DNA of 64,000 nt from Candidatus Tisiphia endosymbiont of Beris chalybata (GCF_964026555.1 NZ_OZ032159.1:434001-498000); one strand, 5' to 3'. Positions 45,880 through 56,251 are shown, counted from the stretch's first letter. Notes: a model not told the origin generated them from the letters alone. Translations and numbers: made by a program.

Positions 45880-46018
45880 AAGAAAAGCTCTGCTGCACTA
45901 CTGTTTCTTCGTAAGGTTTTTCGAGGTTGCGTACAACTTAGTTGAGCCCAAAATATTTGCTGCTTGAGCGTTACTTTTTTCTTTATTTAAAGCAGTGGGT
46001 ACAAACTTAAATATTAAA

Positions 46019-46747
46019 ATGGCTCATAATCCTTTAGAACAATTTACCATTAAGAAGCTAATAGTAATTAAATTATTTGGTTTGGATATTAGTTTTACCA
46101 ATTCTAGTGGTTATATGGTTGCTGCTGCAGTGTTAGCTTTATCATATCTTTACCTAGCTCTAAAAAAACAGGAAATCATCCCTTCTCGCTTACAAATCAG
46201 CGCTGAAATGGTATATATTATGATTACTGATATGCTAGAGCAAAATGTGGGAGAAAAAGGCCGGCGCTTTATTCCTCTAATCTTTACTTTATTCATTTTT
46301 ATTTTACTATGTAACTTACTAGGGATGTTTCCTTATTCCTTTACTGTGACTAGTCATATTTTAATAACCTTTGCGTTAGCAACCATAATATTCTTACTAA
46401 TCACAATTGTAGGGTTTATTACTCATGGTCTTCATTTTTTATCGTTATTCTTACCTAAAAATATCCCATTATGGCTAGCACCGCTAATGATTATATTAGA
46501 ATTATTTGCTTACTTAGCAAAGCCGATAAGCCTATCGTTAAGGTTAGCTGCCAATATGATGGCTGGCCATATATTACTTAAAGTAATAGCAGGTTTTGCA
46601 GTATCATTAATAATATTTCTTAAATTCTTACCTATACCACTAATTATTGCTTTAATTGGCTTTGAAATATTTATAGCTATACTTCAAGCATATATCTTTA
46701 CTATCCTATCATGTGTATATCTAAATGACGCCTTAAATTTGCATTAG
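46019..46747 (+). CDS. atpB: ATP synthase F0 subunit a
   Basis: 242-residue membrane subunit that forms the proton half-channels against the c-ring. The essential Arg helix reads [20 protein letters not shown], and the last helix block is [21 protein letters not shown] start at the ATG at 46019 (MAHNPLEQF). An in-frame GTG at 45995 would add eight residues. It is the first gene of atpB-E-F'-F; a 300-bp gap with an A' palindrome separates it from atpE. Confidence 0.96.
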   Translation: MAHNPLEQFTIKKLIVIKLFGLDISFTNSSGYMVAAAVLALSYLYLALKKQEIIPSRLQISAEMVYIMITDMLEQNVGEKGRRFIPLIFTLFIFILLCNLLGMFPYSFTVTSHILITFALATIIFLLITIVGFITHGLHFLSLFLPKNIPLWLAPLMIILELFAYLAKPISLSLRLAANMMAGHILLKVIAGFAVSLIIFLKFLPIPLIIALIGFEIFIAILQAYIFTILSCVYLNDALNLH

Positions 46748-46868
46748 ATATTTACTACTACCATTTTTATAGGCAAAATTGTCTCGCAGTAATGCTAACC
46801 TACTGTAAAAGGCTGCTCAATCTATAAAAAATTACTTTATATTTATCCCTTATCTGACTATACTCAAT

Positions 46869-47011
46869 AGACTTCCTGCATAAGTCGATCTAGTGGTGAT
46901 TTTGTCGTCAAAACTTGCTTCCGCTCCTCAGCTGCGGCTATGTACGTAGTTCGGCTCAGCTTCGTTTTGCCTAAAAACCCCCTGAGCTTTTTTGACTTAT
47001 ACAGGAAGTCT
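46869..47011. repeat. Palindromic element family A' between atpB and atpE
   Basis: 143 bp, AGACTTCCTGCATAAGTCGA to TTGACTTATACAGGAAGTCT. It lies within the F0 operon, so the message would carry a long hairpin 37 bases before the atpE start. This could act on processing or on the high expression needed for subunit c. Confidence 0.92.
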
Positions 47012-47047
47012 AATCTTAAAATTTATTTTATATTTAGGAGTTTACTT

Positions 47048-47272
47048 ATGGATGCAATATCTCTAAAATATATTGGAGTGGGGTTCATGGCTATAGGGAT
47101 GTGCGGTGCAGCTATAGGGGTATCTAATATATTTAGTACCCTATTATCGTCTATTGCCCGTAATCCTTCTGCTAGTGATCAACTACAACGCATGGCCTTA
47201 ATTGGTGCAGGTCTTACTGAAGCCATGGGGTTATTTTCATTTGTAATAGCAATTTTACTTATATTTTCCTAA
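47048..47272 (+). CDS. atpE: ATP synthase F0 subunit c
   Basis: A 74-residue two-helix proteolipid of the rotating ring. The polar loop is [13 protein letters not shown], and the proton-carrying carboxylate is E58 in [10 protein letters not shown] start at the ATG at 47048 ([12 protein letters not shown]), preceded by AGGAG. A longer frame from 46940 begins in the palindrome and is not real. The next gene starts five bases after its stop. Confidence 0.97.
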   Translation: MDAISLKYIGVGFMAIGMCGAAIGVSNIFSTLLSSIARNPSASDQLQRMALIGAGLTEAMGLFSFVIAILLIFS

Positions 47273-47277
47273 GATTT

Positions 47278-47757
47278 ATGCCTCAACTTGATAGTACTTT
47301 TTATTACTCACAAACTTTTTGGCTAGTGGTCATTTTCAGTGGTTTATATTTCTTTATATATAAATTTATTAACCCCCAAGCAAAAAAAATTTTAGACCAA
47401 CGACAATTTGTGATAAAGTCTCATATTGTCAAGGCGGAAGGTCTTGCCGCTAAAGCCAAAGATCTTCAGCAACAATATCATATGGAAGTACAACAAATCC
47501 AAAATTTAGTAGAAAATATTCGGCAAGAAAAATTAATAAAAATGCAGTCCTCTATTTCTGCTAGAAAAAATCAGCTTAGTCATGAGCTAAAAGCCCAGAT
47601 TATGCAAAATAATAGGGAGATTGAAGAAAACTATAAATTATTTTGGGTTCAACAAGAACAAAACTGTATTAGTTTAGCGCTGTTATTAATTACCAAAATT
47701 ACCAATCAACCGGTAAATTTAGAATTATTAAATCGCTTATATAAAAAGATACCCTAA
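47278..47757 (+). CDS. atpG: ATP synthase F0 subunit b'
   Basis: 159 residues: one N-terminal membrane helix (QTFWLVVIFSGLYFFIYKFI, residues about 12-31) followed by a long charged coiled coil. It forms the peripheral stalk with subunit b. Alphaproteobacteria have two different b-type subunits; the first in this order is b'. Its stop shares a base with the start of the next gene (TAATG). Confidence 0.9.
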   Translation: MPQLDSTFYYSQTFWLVVIFSGLYFFIYKFINPQAKKILDQRQFVIKSHIVKAEGLAAKAKDLQQQYHMEVQQIQNLVENIRQEKLIKMQSSISARKNQLSHELKAQIMQNNREIEENYKLFWVQQEQNCISLALLLITKITNQPVNLELLNRLYKKIP

Positions 47758-48254
47758 TGTATTTATTTAATGAAGACTTTTGGATAGCGATATCTTTTCT
47801 GATTTTTATATATTTAGCCTATTCGCCAGTAAAAGGTATGATATTACAATCATTAGACCACAAAATTCTTATTATTAAACAACAAGTATTAGAGAGTAAA
47901 AAACTCACGGAAGATATGGAATTATTATTTGCTAACACTGTAAATCAGCTACAAAGCCTTGAAGCTTTAAGACAGGAAATGCTAGCAAACAGTAAAGAAG
48001 CGACTACTATCATGCTCCAAGAACAAGATAGAGAAATTATAAAATTTTTAGAAAATAAGAAGTTAAATACTAGTCACTTAATCAATATGCAAAACTCCAA
48101 ATCATTTGAGCTTCTTCACGCAGAATTTTGTAACAAAATAGTAGAATTAGCAGCCTTATACCTTCAGGCAACTCAAAATGAAGGGAAGCTAGATATAGAT
48201 ATTGCCAAAAAATTTATAGACAGCGAATCGTCCATGACTCCTAATCCTTCCTAA
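47757..48254 (+). CDS. atpF: ATP synthase F0 subunit b
   Basis: 165 residues, with membrane helix [18 protein letters not shown] followed by a coiled coil rich in Glu, Lys and Gln. It is the second stator subunit paired with b'. It overlaps b' by one base and ends the F0 gene set. The F1 genes (delta, alpha, gamma, beta, epsilon) are not in the window; in Rickettsiales they usually lie elsewhere. Confidence 0.92.
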   Translation: MYLFNEDFWIAISFLIFIYLAYSPVKGMILQSLDHKILIIKQQVLESKKLTEDMELLFANTVNQLQSLEALRQEMLANSKEATTIMLQEQDREIIKFLENKKLNTSHLINMQNSKSFELLHAEFCNKIVELAALYLQATQNEGKLDIDIAKKFIDSESSMTPNPS

Positions 48255-48274
48255 GAAGCAGAATACATAACACA

Positions 48275-48823
48275 ATGAATATTGATAAAAATTTACCTAA
48301 TTATCTAACCATAGCACGCATTGCTGTTATCCCCATTATCATAATGTCTTTCTATCTAGATAACTCTAAATTTGCCCATAGGCTTGGAGCATTACTCTTT
48401 GTATTAGCAAGTATTACCGATTTTTTTGATGGTTATTTGGCACGGAAATTCAGTTTGGTATCTAGTTTTGGGGAAATGTTTGATCCAATAGCGGATAAAT
48501 TATTGGTAGGTTGTGTGATTATTATGCTAGTCAAAAAAGGTAGTGCTGGAGAAATTCCTTGCTTATTAATTTTAATACGGGAATTTTTAGTAGCAGGGTT
48601 ACGAGAGTTTTTAGCTTTAATTAAGGTCAGCCTGCCTGTATCTCGGTTAGCTAAAATTAAAACATTTATTCAAATGTTTGCTCTTACCACCTTGATCCTA
48701 GGTTCTAAAGGTTCGGGCTTCATATATATGGACTTAATCGGGCAGATTGCACTATGGATTGCTGCAATTCTAACTATTATTACTGGCTATTCTTACCTAA
48801 AGCTCTGTAGTAAATATTATTAA
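48275..48823 (+). CDS. pgsA: CDP-diacylglycerol-glycerol-3-phosphate 3-phosphatidyltransferase
   Basis: A 182-residue inner-membrane enzyme. It transfers phosphatidyl groups to glycerol-3-phosphate on the way to phosphatidylglycerol. The CDP-alcohol phosphotransferase signature [19 protein letters not shown] followed by PIAD is complete, including all three required Asp. About five transmembrane helices. It starts 20 bases after atpF and may be read through from it. Confidence 0.95.
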   Translation: MNIDKNLPNYLTIARIAVIPIIIMSFYLDNSKFAHRLGALLFVLASITDFFDGYLARKFSLVSSFGEMFDPIADKLLVGCVIIMLVKKGSAGEIPCLLILIREFLVAGLREFLALIKVSLPVSRLAKIKTFIQMFALTTLILGSKGSGFIYMDLIGQIALWIAAILTIITGYSYLKLCSKYY

Positions 48824-48922
48824 ATTTGCGCTATTTAATCCCCTTTAAATCACTATAGACTCCCTACACCCTATACTTTTTTGAATCTCAAGAATCATCG
48901 TTTTATTTGGCAGCAATATAGT

Positions 48923-49066
48923 AGACCTCTTGCATAACCTAATCTAATTGGTAATTTTGTCGTCGAAACTCCTCTCTGTTCCTCACGTACTTACATGTAC
49001 GCTGCGGTACTCGACTTCGTTTCTCCTAAAAATTCTTCAATTATCTTTAGGTTATGCAAGAGGTCT
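48923..49066. repeat. Palindromic element family A upstream of comEC
   Basis: 144 bp, AGACCTCTTGCATAACCT to AGGTTATGCAAGAGGTCT, differing from the 16539 copy in only a few loop bases. From 49075 to about 49165 follows a diverged relative of the family H interior (GACTAGGCGCGAGGCACGAAG). Confidence 0.92.
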
Positions 49067-49484
49067 AGTCAATTAAGATGAATTAAGGACTAGGCGCGAG
49101 GCACGAAGCCTAGAACTACTAAGTAAGCAACGAGCAACGATGTCACCAAATTCTCCTGAATTAACTATAACAACTCGTGAAAGGTGAAAAGTATACTTGC
49201 ATAACAACTTAAAGTAGTATATTTTGATTAAAAAACTACTATTAATTGTAAATGTGTTTATTACGTCTCTTTTTATCGATTAACCTTATTTTAGAGCAAG
49301 AATACCATAATCTTAGCCTGTGGTATTGTGTGAGTTTTATAGCGGGCATCGTCACTTATTTTACGTTAGTTAATGAACCATCTTGTTTACTGATTGTATC
49401 TATGCCTATTATTGCCTTACCTTTAATATGAACTGCGCCCCTATGTTTAGACCAAAAAAGCTTTAAATAGAGAGACTATTATTT

Positions 49485-50381
49485 TCATAAACTATCTACA
49501 AAAATATTATTTTTATAATTTTGTAGCTGTTGTGGTAATAGTGGAATTGTGGGTAAGTCGCAAGACTTATCCATAAATCCACTATATATCTCAAACGGCG
49601 TTTTGTACTCCAAAGCCTGATGGGGCCTTTGATTGTTATACCAATTCAACCATTTCGGGATATTATTTTTCAACTCTAAAACTGAAGTACACCGGTATAA
49701 ATACGACCCCTCATACTTAAACGATCGCCATAAACGCTCAATATGGGCATTATCGTTACACCTGCCTTTGCCCGTCATGCTGATGCTTATGACGCATCTC
49801 CTCAATTCATTAATCCAATCCTCGCTGGTAAACTGGCTACCTTGATCACTATTAATTATCGACGGCTTCCCATATTTAGCTATAGCATCTTCTAACGCTA
49901 GCAAACAGCTCTCTGTATTTAAACTATTTGATAAACGATATCCTACTACTAATCTAGTATAAACATCGATTAATGCAACCAAATACATAAAACCACTTTG
50001 TACCCTTAAATAAGTGATATCCACCTGCCATACCTGATTTGGCTTTATAACCTCTAACCCTGATAGCAAATATGGATAAATAGCTTCTTTTAGGTTTCTT
50101 TTACTTGTATTAATCGAAGGGTAAATTGCTTGCAAATTCATTAGTTTCATCAACCTCCTGACTTTTTTGCTGTTAACAATTACCACTTCTCTCCTAAGTA
50201 TCGCCGTTATTCGCCGGTAACCATATATCGGATAATTACTATAGATCTCAACTATTCTATTACTTAAATAATTATCTTGATCCTTCTCCGAATCCTTGTA
50301 ATATAGGCTGGAGCGGTTCAGATTCAATAGCTGACTTTGCCGACGAACACTTAAATCTTTATAATCCTTATCTACCATCAC
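49485..50381 (-). CDS. IS3-family transposase OrfB, copy 3
   Basis: 298 residues, same protein as at 2389-3285 and 4627-5523, with the DDE core intact. It is downstream of orfA in the -1 frame. Confidence 0.93.
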   Translation of the reverse strand: MMVDKDYKDLSVRRQSQLLNLNRSSLYYKDSEKDQDNYLSNRIVEIYSNYPIYGYRRITAILRREVVIVNSKKVRRLMKLMNLQAIYPSINTSKRNLKEAIYPYLLSGLEVIKPNQVWQVDITYLRVQSGFMYLVALIDVYTRLVVGYRLSNSLNTESCLLALEDAIAKYGKPSIINSDQGSQFTSEDWINELRRCVISISMTGKGRCNDNAHIERLWRSFKYEGSYLYRCTSVLELKNNIPKWLNWYNNQRPHQALEYKTPFEIYSGFMDKSCDLPTIPLLPQQLQNYKNNIFVDSL

Positions 50382-50389
50382 TTTCCTCT

Positions 50390-50683
50390 TTATAGTTTCA
50401 ACTTGGCAGATACGAGCTGCAAAAAATCGTTTTCTACCTTCAATTTGCCAATAGTTGCATGCAGTTTCTCTATTTCGCTTGTAGAACTAGAGGAATTACC
50501 GTTTTCATAGCTAAACTTAAAAATATCAGCACCATTTTCCAAAAATTGTTTCTTCCACCTTGTCATTACCGACCTTGGAACTTGATATTTTGAGATTATT
50601 TCAGCAATACTCAAATCTCCTCGGATCATCTCTAGCGATACTTTAAACTTAAATTCTTTACTGTAACTTTTTGGCTTACTCAT
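50390..50683 (-). CDS. IS3-family transposase OrfA, copy 3
   Basis: 97 residues, the same as OrfA of the other copies, with helix-turn-helix, coiled tail and the T TTT TTG slip site before its end. Confidence 0.92.
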   Translation of the reverse strand: MSKPKSYSKEFKFKVSLEMIRGDLSIAEIISKYQVPRSVMTRWKKQFLENGADIFKFSYENGNSSSSTSEIEKLHATIGKLKVENDFLQLVSAKLKL

Positions 50684-50885
50684 TTTCGACTGCTCCTATT
50701 TTATATTTATTTTAACATAAAATAGTCTCTCTATCACTGCTCTAGTTTTCGGGGCGCATTACGATATTTGCAAGACCTCATATATTATGGAGTTTTATAT
50801 TAAGGTTAATAATTTCCTTCTCGTATGGTATGGTGATCAGCAAATATCGCACATATACCAATAACTACAATCTACTTTATATATT

Positions 50886-51029
50886 AGACTTCCTACATAA
50901 ATCAAAGATAGTTGAGGAATTTTTAGAAGAAACGAAGCCGAGCCGAGCGGCCTACATAGACGCATCTGAGGAGCGGAGGCGAGTTTCAACGACAAAATTA
51001 CCGACTAGATTAACTGATTCAGGAACTCT
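50886..51029. repeat. Palindromic element family A' inside comEC, in frame
   Basis: 144 bp (48 codons), AGACTTCCTACATAAATC to GATTAACTGATTCAGGAACT, an A' copy with mutated arms. It is read as DFLHKSKIVEEFLEETKPS and onward with no stop, between the N-terminal helices and the DUF4131-like domain. Confidence 0.88.
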
Positions 51030-52882
51030 AATTCACAAAGCGTTAGCTAGCCCGCTTGAACATCGCTATAACCCGCATATATTCCAAACTGACGAATGTG
51101 TCATTTCTCCTGTAGAAGGGATAGTTAATGCCATAAATTCGCGGAATCGTGGCCTCCAAATTACCTTGACTGGGGCTAGAATTTACAAATTACAGCAAAA
51201 GCTCGCAAAAGTTAGGATAACTGTGCCGGCAAAATATGCCAAAGAAATTGATATAAATAGTACTATAAAAATAGTAGCAAAACTTTGTCGGCCCCAAAAT
51301 AGCCTGCTGCCTGGAGGCTATGATTTTAGTTTTTATGCCTACTTTAACAATTTAGGGGCAACTGGCTTCGCGCTAGCTCCTCCCAAAATTATATCATATA
51401 CTAACCTCTCTACTAATAACTTGATCTACCACCTTAGAAAGAATATTTATAATAGGTTAATACAAGTACTAGGTTCTTGTAAGGGAAATTTTGCAGCAGC
51501 GATATTATTGGGGGAAACAAAAGCTCTAGATAAAAATATAATGCAAGCGATGAGGCAAGGCGGGGTATCTCATATCCTTTGTGTTTCGGGCTTACATTTA
51601 TCCTTAGTTGCCACTATTTTGTTCATGGCGACAAGATTTTTATTAAATTTATCAAATTATATAGCTTATAATTATAATATCAAATCGGTAGCAGCAATTT
51701 GCTCTTTAATTGGTAGTTATAGCTATTTAGAATTAACTAATATGCAAATTGCGGCTACTAGAGCCTTTATTATGACGGCAATTTTTATTTACGCCCTGAT
51801 GGTAGAACGCTCTGTTTTCCCTCTTCGCTCCCTGGCAGCTGCAGCTTTTATAATATTATCTCTAAATCCAGAAGTTGTATTTCATCCCAGCTTTCAGCTT
51901 TCTTTTATTGCCGTATTATCCTTAACCAGTGGTTACGAATTTTACCTAAAGAATCAATGGGTTTTAGGGGAAAATAAAGGAATATTCGCTAAGGTAAAAT
52001 TTTATTATGCTTCTAATATTTATTCAAGTTTACTAGCAGGAGTAGTCACTGCACCGGTGGTAATCAATCAATTTTATACTTTTCCTACTTACTCTATCAT
52101 CCTGAACCTTATTGCCGTGCCCATAATGTCTTTTTTTTTAATGCCTTTAGCGATAATGTCTTTATGGTTAATGATCTTTGGGATAGATCATTATTGTCTT
52201 AAATTAATGGGGTTTTTCATTGACTTAATAATTAAATCTGTAAAATTTACTACCTTATTACCTTTCCCCCTTTGGCATGTAGGTTATATAAGTAAACTTA
52301 GCTTAATTACCTTTTTATTAGGATTCTTTTGGATTTGTTTATGGCAAACAAAATGGCGTTTTTTAGGATTAATAATAATATTTTTATCTTTTATTTTAAT
52401 GATCCTCTCCCCTTTGCCTAATTTTATTCTTGATATCAAGACAAATAATATAGGTTTAAAAAATAATAACTCTGAGCTGGAAATTCATAACTATTTTAAT
52501 GAAATAAATAATCCTAATGCTCTACGGCCTCCTATAAACACAAGGATAACAATATCAAATTTTAAACGTCTCTACTGGGCCCAATGGTTTGGGCAAAAAG
52601 ATGCTAAAATATTTATGGAGCCCCAAAATAAGTTTATTTCTCAGGGTAATAAACTTATTATCAATTCCCAACAAATTAGCAATAAAGAGCAATGTGAAAA
52701 TGCAGATATATACCTTAATCTAGCCTCTGGTAGTAAATGCCGGGGTCATAAAATGACTATCACTAAGGAGTACTTACAAAACGCTGGAGTAATAATGATA
52801 TTTTGTAATACTACTCAATGCAAAATTGTAACAAATAATAATAGATTTAGTGGCTAATAAAAATTTCTGTTTGTTAAGAAAC

Positions 52883-53131
52883 TAGGTTCTGTGAAGGTTT
52901 TTCTGTAATGAGTAGATTTATAGGCATTTTTGCTCACAGAACCGCAGCGTATAGCTTATGTCATTATGATACATACATGATAGTACGCGAGAAGCATAGT
53001 AGTTGTGTATACTTGAAGATAAATATTTTGTACGCACCTTAATGGTCTATGCTATACTAAATGTAGGTGAGGATTCGAGAACGAAAATAACGATCGATAA
53101 GACCATTAGATAGAAACCTTCACAGAACCTA
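52883..53131. repeat. Palindromic element family C, interrupted by family D
   Basis: The ends TAGGTTCTGTGAAGG and CCTTCACAGAACCTA are intact. The loop reads CCGCAGCGTA, then a 103-bp insert, then TACTAAATGTAG. Other C copies have CCGCAGCGTACTAAATGT without the insert. Confidence 0.92.
52952..53054. repeat. Family D miniature element nested in family C
   Basis: 103 bp, start TAGCTTATGTCATTATGATA, end GGTCTATGCTA, flanked by TA at 52950-52951 and 53055-53056. It is closely similar to 3864-3966 (shared GATACATACA, GATAGTACGCG and TGTACGCACCTTAATG). Confidence 0.9.
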
Positions 53132-53208
53132 ATATATTTCTCGTACTTAAAAAGTTGGTATACCACTCTTCTGCAAGTTGGCGCAAACAAGAACGCTAAG
53201 GGTCTCTA

Positions 53209-53532
53209 TTAAAATGGCATCTTTAAGCCAGGAGGTAAGCTAATATTACCAAAAGCATTAGACATCGAATTTTGTGAGTCTTCATCGGCTTTACTTTTAG
53301 CATCATTAAAAGCAGCGATAATTAAATCTTCTAGTATTTCTTTTTCCGCCTCTTTAAGTAAGGAAGGATCTATAAAAGCTTTCCGCGCTTCACCACGACC
53401 AGACATAGTAAGCTGCACTAGGCCGCCCCCAGCTTTACCAGTATATTCAGTGGTAGCCATTTGATCTTGCATCTCTTGCATTTTTTTTTGCATAGATTGC
53501 GCTTGCTTTAAAAACTGATTAAAATTTGCCAT
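53209..53532 (-). CDS. ybaB: YbaB/EbfC nucleoid-associated protein
   Basis: A 107-residue DNA-binding dimer that usually travels with dnaX and recR. The family pattern is clear: MANFNQFLKQAQSMQKKMQE, then VQLTMSGRGEARKAFIDPSL and an acidic helix. The end SLPPGLKMPF is typical. I start at the ATG at 53532. An upstream ATG at 53565 overlaps the gene spacer and adds 11 residues. It is 47 bases after dnaX, likely the same transcript. Confidence 0.93.
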   Translation of the reverse strand: MANFNQFLKQAQSMQKKMQEMQDQMATTEYTGKAGGGLVQLTMSGRGEARKAFIDPSLLKEAEKEILEDLIIAAFNDAKSKADEDSQNSMSNAFGNISLPPGLKMPF

Positions 53533-53579
53533 ATTAATTTTTCCTGTAATTATTAGATTATGCAAATAAGCGGCGGAGG

Positions 53580-55127
53580 TTAATTATTTCCAGGCCCTAG
53601 CAATATATCGGAGATAGTGATATCTGGAAAGTGTTTTATCAGAGTTTGCCAGTCTTGACTTGTTTTTACCTTATCTATCAATTGCTCTTTAAGAGTAATA
53701 ACTTTCAATTGTTTGGTAATAGTTACATTATATACTTGCCCTGACCAAGCTAATAATAAATTATTCAGCTGAGCTTGTATATTTATGGTAAGATTATTAC
53801 CCGCAACCTCTATTCTATTATTAGAAAAAGACTTTATTTCCACCTCATTCATTAGGTGATAATATATCTCCATTTCATTATGTAAATATAAATAACTAAG
53901 AAAAGGAAGGATTTTATTATTGATATTATGTTGTGAGGTAGGTAGGAAAAGCGAAGCTCCTGAAGGAGAATGAACCTCTTCTAATTCTTCAATAGATGGA
54001 AGCATTTGAGAATATATAGACTTTATTGCTAACATTTCTGCTTCTATCAATTGATCATGTGACATTTTTATCTCCATAATCCCTTTACTGTATATTTGCC
54101 AAATAACTGATAGCTGACAAATGGTCAATTGAGATAAAATATTTGCTACTTCTATATTAAAAGATTCATATATTGGATTTTGATAATTAGGTAATAACTT
54201 GACTTTGATAAGGTATGCGATAAAATCAGATAAGAGAGCTACAAAAATTTCCAGGTTTGCTGAGGCCATATAAATTTCATTGAGTAAACCCAGCGATTTA
54301 GCTGTATCTTTTTTTATAATAGCTTCCACAAATTTGATAATATTTACAGTATCTACTACCCCAACTATTTGGCAAATATCGGAAGCAGTAATGATATCCC
54401 CCTGCCCTAAGCCAACTACCTGATCTAACATAGAGATAGCATCTCTAGCTGAACCATCCGATCTGGAGGCTATTATTTTTAAGGCTTCCTTTTCAATTTT
54501 TAGCTTTTCTTTATCAGCAATTTCTTGCAGCAGCGATAAAATTTCATTAAAAGTTAACCTTCTTAGGTCATATCGTTGGCATCTAGAAATTACCGTTAAC
54601 GGAATTTTTTGTGGTTCCGTAGTAGCAAAGATAAATATTATATGGCGGGGCGGTTCTTCAAGGATTTTAAGTAACGCATTAAAAGCACCTTTAGATAACA
54701 TATGTACTTCATCGATAATATAAATAGTATATCTGCCAATTAAGGGCTTATATTCACTACTTTCTATTATTTTACGAATATCATCTACGCTGGTTTTACT
54801 AGCCGCGTCAATCTCTATTATATCGGGATGATTATTATTATTAAAGCTATTACAATTCTGACAATTGTCGCAGGCATTAATATCTTGACCTTGAACTTGT
54901 AGATTAGTGCAGTTTATAGTCCTAGCAATAATACGCGCCGAAGTTGTTTTGCCTACTCCTCTAACACCAGTAAGAAGATAACCTTGCGCTATTCGCTCTT
55001 TAGAAATTGTATAGCTTAAAATTTTTGTTAAAACTTCTTGTCCATATAACTTTGCAAAATTATTTGGACGATATTTTCTTGCAAAGTTAATATATTGCTC
55101 TGTTAATTTGTCATTACTTATATTCAC
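53580..55127 (-). CDS. dnaX: DNA polymerase III subunit gamma/tau, short form
   Basis: A 515-residue clamp-loader ATPase. Walker A is GVRGVGKTTSARI, the zinc module has CDNCQNC, Walker B is IDEVHMLSKGAFNAL and the sensor 1 area is FIFATTEPQKIPLTVISRCQ. After the clamp-loader collar there is only a short C-terminal region, so the tau-specific helicase and polymerase-binding domains are reduced, as in other Rickettsiales. It is followed by ybaB. Confidence 0.94.
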   Translation of the reverse strand: MNISNDKLTEQYINFARKYRPNNFAKLYGQEVLTKILSYTISKERIAQGYLLTGVRGVGKTTSARIIARTINCTNLQVQGQDINACDNCQNCNSFNNNNHPDIIEIDAASKTSVDDIRKIIESSEYKPLIGRYTIYIIDEVHMLSKGAFNALLKILEEPPRHIIFIFATTEPQKIPLTVISRCQRYDLRRLTFNEILSLLQEIADKEKLKIEKEALKIIASRSDGSARDAISMLDQVVGLGQGDIITASDICQIVGVVDTVNIIKFVEAIIKKDTAKSLGLLNEIYMASANLEIFVALLSDFIAYLIKVKLLPNYQNPIYESFNIEVANILSQLTICQLSVIWQIYSKGIMEIKMSHDQLIEAEMLAIKSIYSQMLPSIEELEEVHSPSGASLFLPTSQHNINNKILPFLSYLYLHNEMEIYYHLMNEVEIKSFSNNRIEVAGNNLTINIQAQLNNLLLAWSGQVYNVTITKQLKVITLKEQLIDKVKTSQDWQTLIKHFPDITISDILLGPGNN

Positions 55128-55207
55128 AAAAATACGATAGAAATATTAGTTTTTAGTTCGCGATGATACTTTACTATGCGTAGATTTTAACTGCCCTTGC
55201 CGCAGTC

Positions 55208-55314
55208 TATACTCCTTACTATGATTTTGCTGCTGAGAGCGATGGTAGAGCCTATAGATAATAGGCGAGCTATTTGAGCAACGACGCATGCAAATTCATC
55301 GGAAGAGGAGTATA
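55208..55314. repeat. Palindromic element family E upstream of dnaX
   Basis: 107 bp, TATACTCCTTACTATGATTT to CATCGGAAGAGGAGTATA, same length as 31309-31415. From 55492 a left half of A' follows (ACTTCCTGGATAAGTC). Confidence 0.88.
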
Positions 55315-55555
55315 TTTTAAAAATAATTTGATATTGCTAGTAATGACCCATTACCGACCACTTTGGCTGCTTTCTTTCGAACCTGACCACCTGAGCAGAA
55401 TTCATGCCCACTACCAGCAATAAATAAAATAGTCACTTTATTTACTTAACGCAAGCTATTTTCGTCTTAATTTTATACAAAAAATATTATTAAACTTCCT
55501 GGATAAGTCAAAATCCCCCCCTGTTGTAAAGATAAAAGAATCATTAGGGGAAATA

Positions 55556-56182
55556 TTACATATTCTCTTCACAAAATTGCCAATTAACTAGGGAGTCTAG
55601 ATAGACTGAGACATAATCGGGACGCTTATTACGATAGTCGATATAATAGGCATGTTCCCACACATCGCAGGCAAGTAATGGCTTAATAGACTTAGTAATA
55701 GGCGTATCCGCATTGCTAGCTTTAACAATTTGTAATTTACCCTCATTAAATACTACCCAAACCCAACCGCTACCAAATTGACTTATTGCGGCTTGTTTAA
55801 ATTCGGCAACAAAATTTTCATAATTAGTAAAATCTTTATCAATTAGTTTTAATATTTTACTACTAGGCCTTCCCCCTCCTTTTGGCTTAATAGAATGCCA
55901 AAAAAAGCTGTGGTTCCATACTTGTGCTGCATTGTTAAAGATAGAACTTTTAGTCGGGTCTTTAGCCGAAGAGATTATTATTGCCTCTAAGCTCATTTTT
56001 TGTAAATCTTGCTGGTCTTGTAATAAATTATTTAAGTTAGTTACATATGCTTGATGATGCTTACCATAATGATAATCAAATGACTCCGCGGAAAGGGAAG
56101 GAGCAAAATCACCCTTATTATAAGGCAATTCTGGTAAGATAAAAGGATAAGAACTTTGGTTCGCTTGAGGGCTATATATCAT
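55556..56182 (-). CDS. sodB: Superoxide dismutase (Fe type)
   Basis: 208 residues. It dismutates superoxide in the cytoplasm. Metal ligands: His in the [11 protein letters not shown] block (Fe/Mn-SOD N-terminal domain), His in [11 protein letters not shown], and Asp and His in [13 protein letters not shown]. The Gln and Gly pattern [13 protein letters not shown] fits an iron enzyme. It lies 69 bases after folC on the same strand. Confidence 0.95.
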   Translation of the reverse strand: MIYSPQANQSSYPFILPELPYNKGDFAPSLSAESFDYHYGKHHQAYVTNLNNLLQDQQDLQKMSLEAIIISSAKDPTKSSIFNNAAQVWNHSFFWHSIKPKGGGRPSSKILKLIDKDFTNYENFVAEFKQAAISQFGSGWVWVVFNEGKLQIVKASNADTPITKSIKPLLACDVWEHAYYIDYRNKRPDYVSVYLDSLVNWQFCEENM

Positions 56183-56251
56183 AATCTTCTCTCTATTTAT
56201 TACATTAAGTTAACCTGAATTTATGAACAGTATATATCACCTAGAGCTGGG

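Larger units (their letters stand above)
49430..50763 (-). mobile_element. IS3-family element, copy 3 (ATAT target duplication), in comEC
   Basis: A 1334-bp copy with GAACTGCGCCCC and GGGGCGCATTACG ends, flanked by ATAT at 49426-49429 and 50764-50767. It carries orfA and orfB with proteins identical to the other copies. It reads against comEC and splits it near codon 59. Confidence 0.94.
49252..52857 (+). pseudogene. comEC: Competence channel protein ComEC/Rec2, split by IS3 copy 3, with in-frame palindrome
   Basis: The N-terminal piece starts at 49252 (MCLLRLFLSINLILEQEYHN). Removing 49430-50767 rejoins it with the frame that ends at 52857, giving 755 residues without a stop. Domains: N-terminal membrane helices, a DUF4131-type beta domain (about 160-260), and the competence domain with the long helical region (CVSGLHLSLVATILF, then SLRSLAAAAFIILSLNPEVV-like core at about 350-600). 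The C-terminal metallo-beta-lactamase-like domain is absent. Residues about 99-147 come from an A' palindrome. With the IS in place, only a protein lacking the first helices could be made, from about 50830. Confidence 0.88.

Noticed and set aside
46940..47047. N-terminal extension of atpE by 36 residues
   Set aside because: The extension is translated from an A' palindrome; the ATG at 47048 has an AGGAG site and gives the normal 74-residue subunit c.
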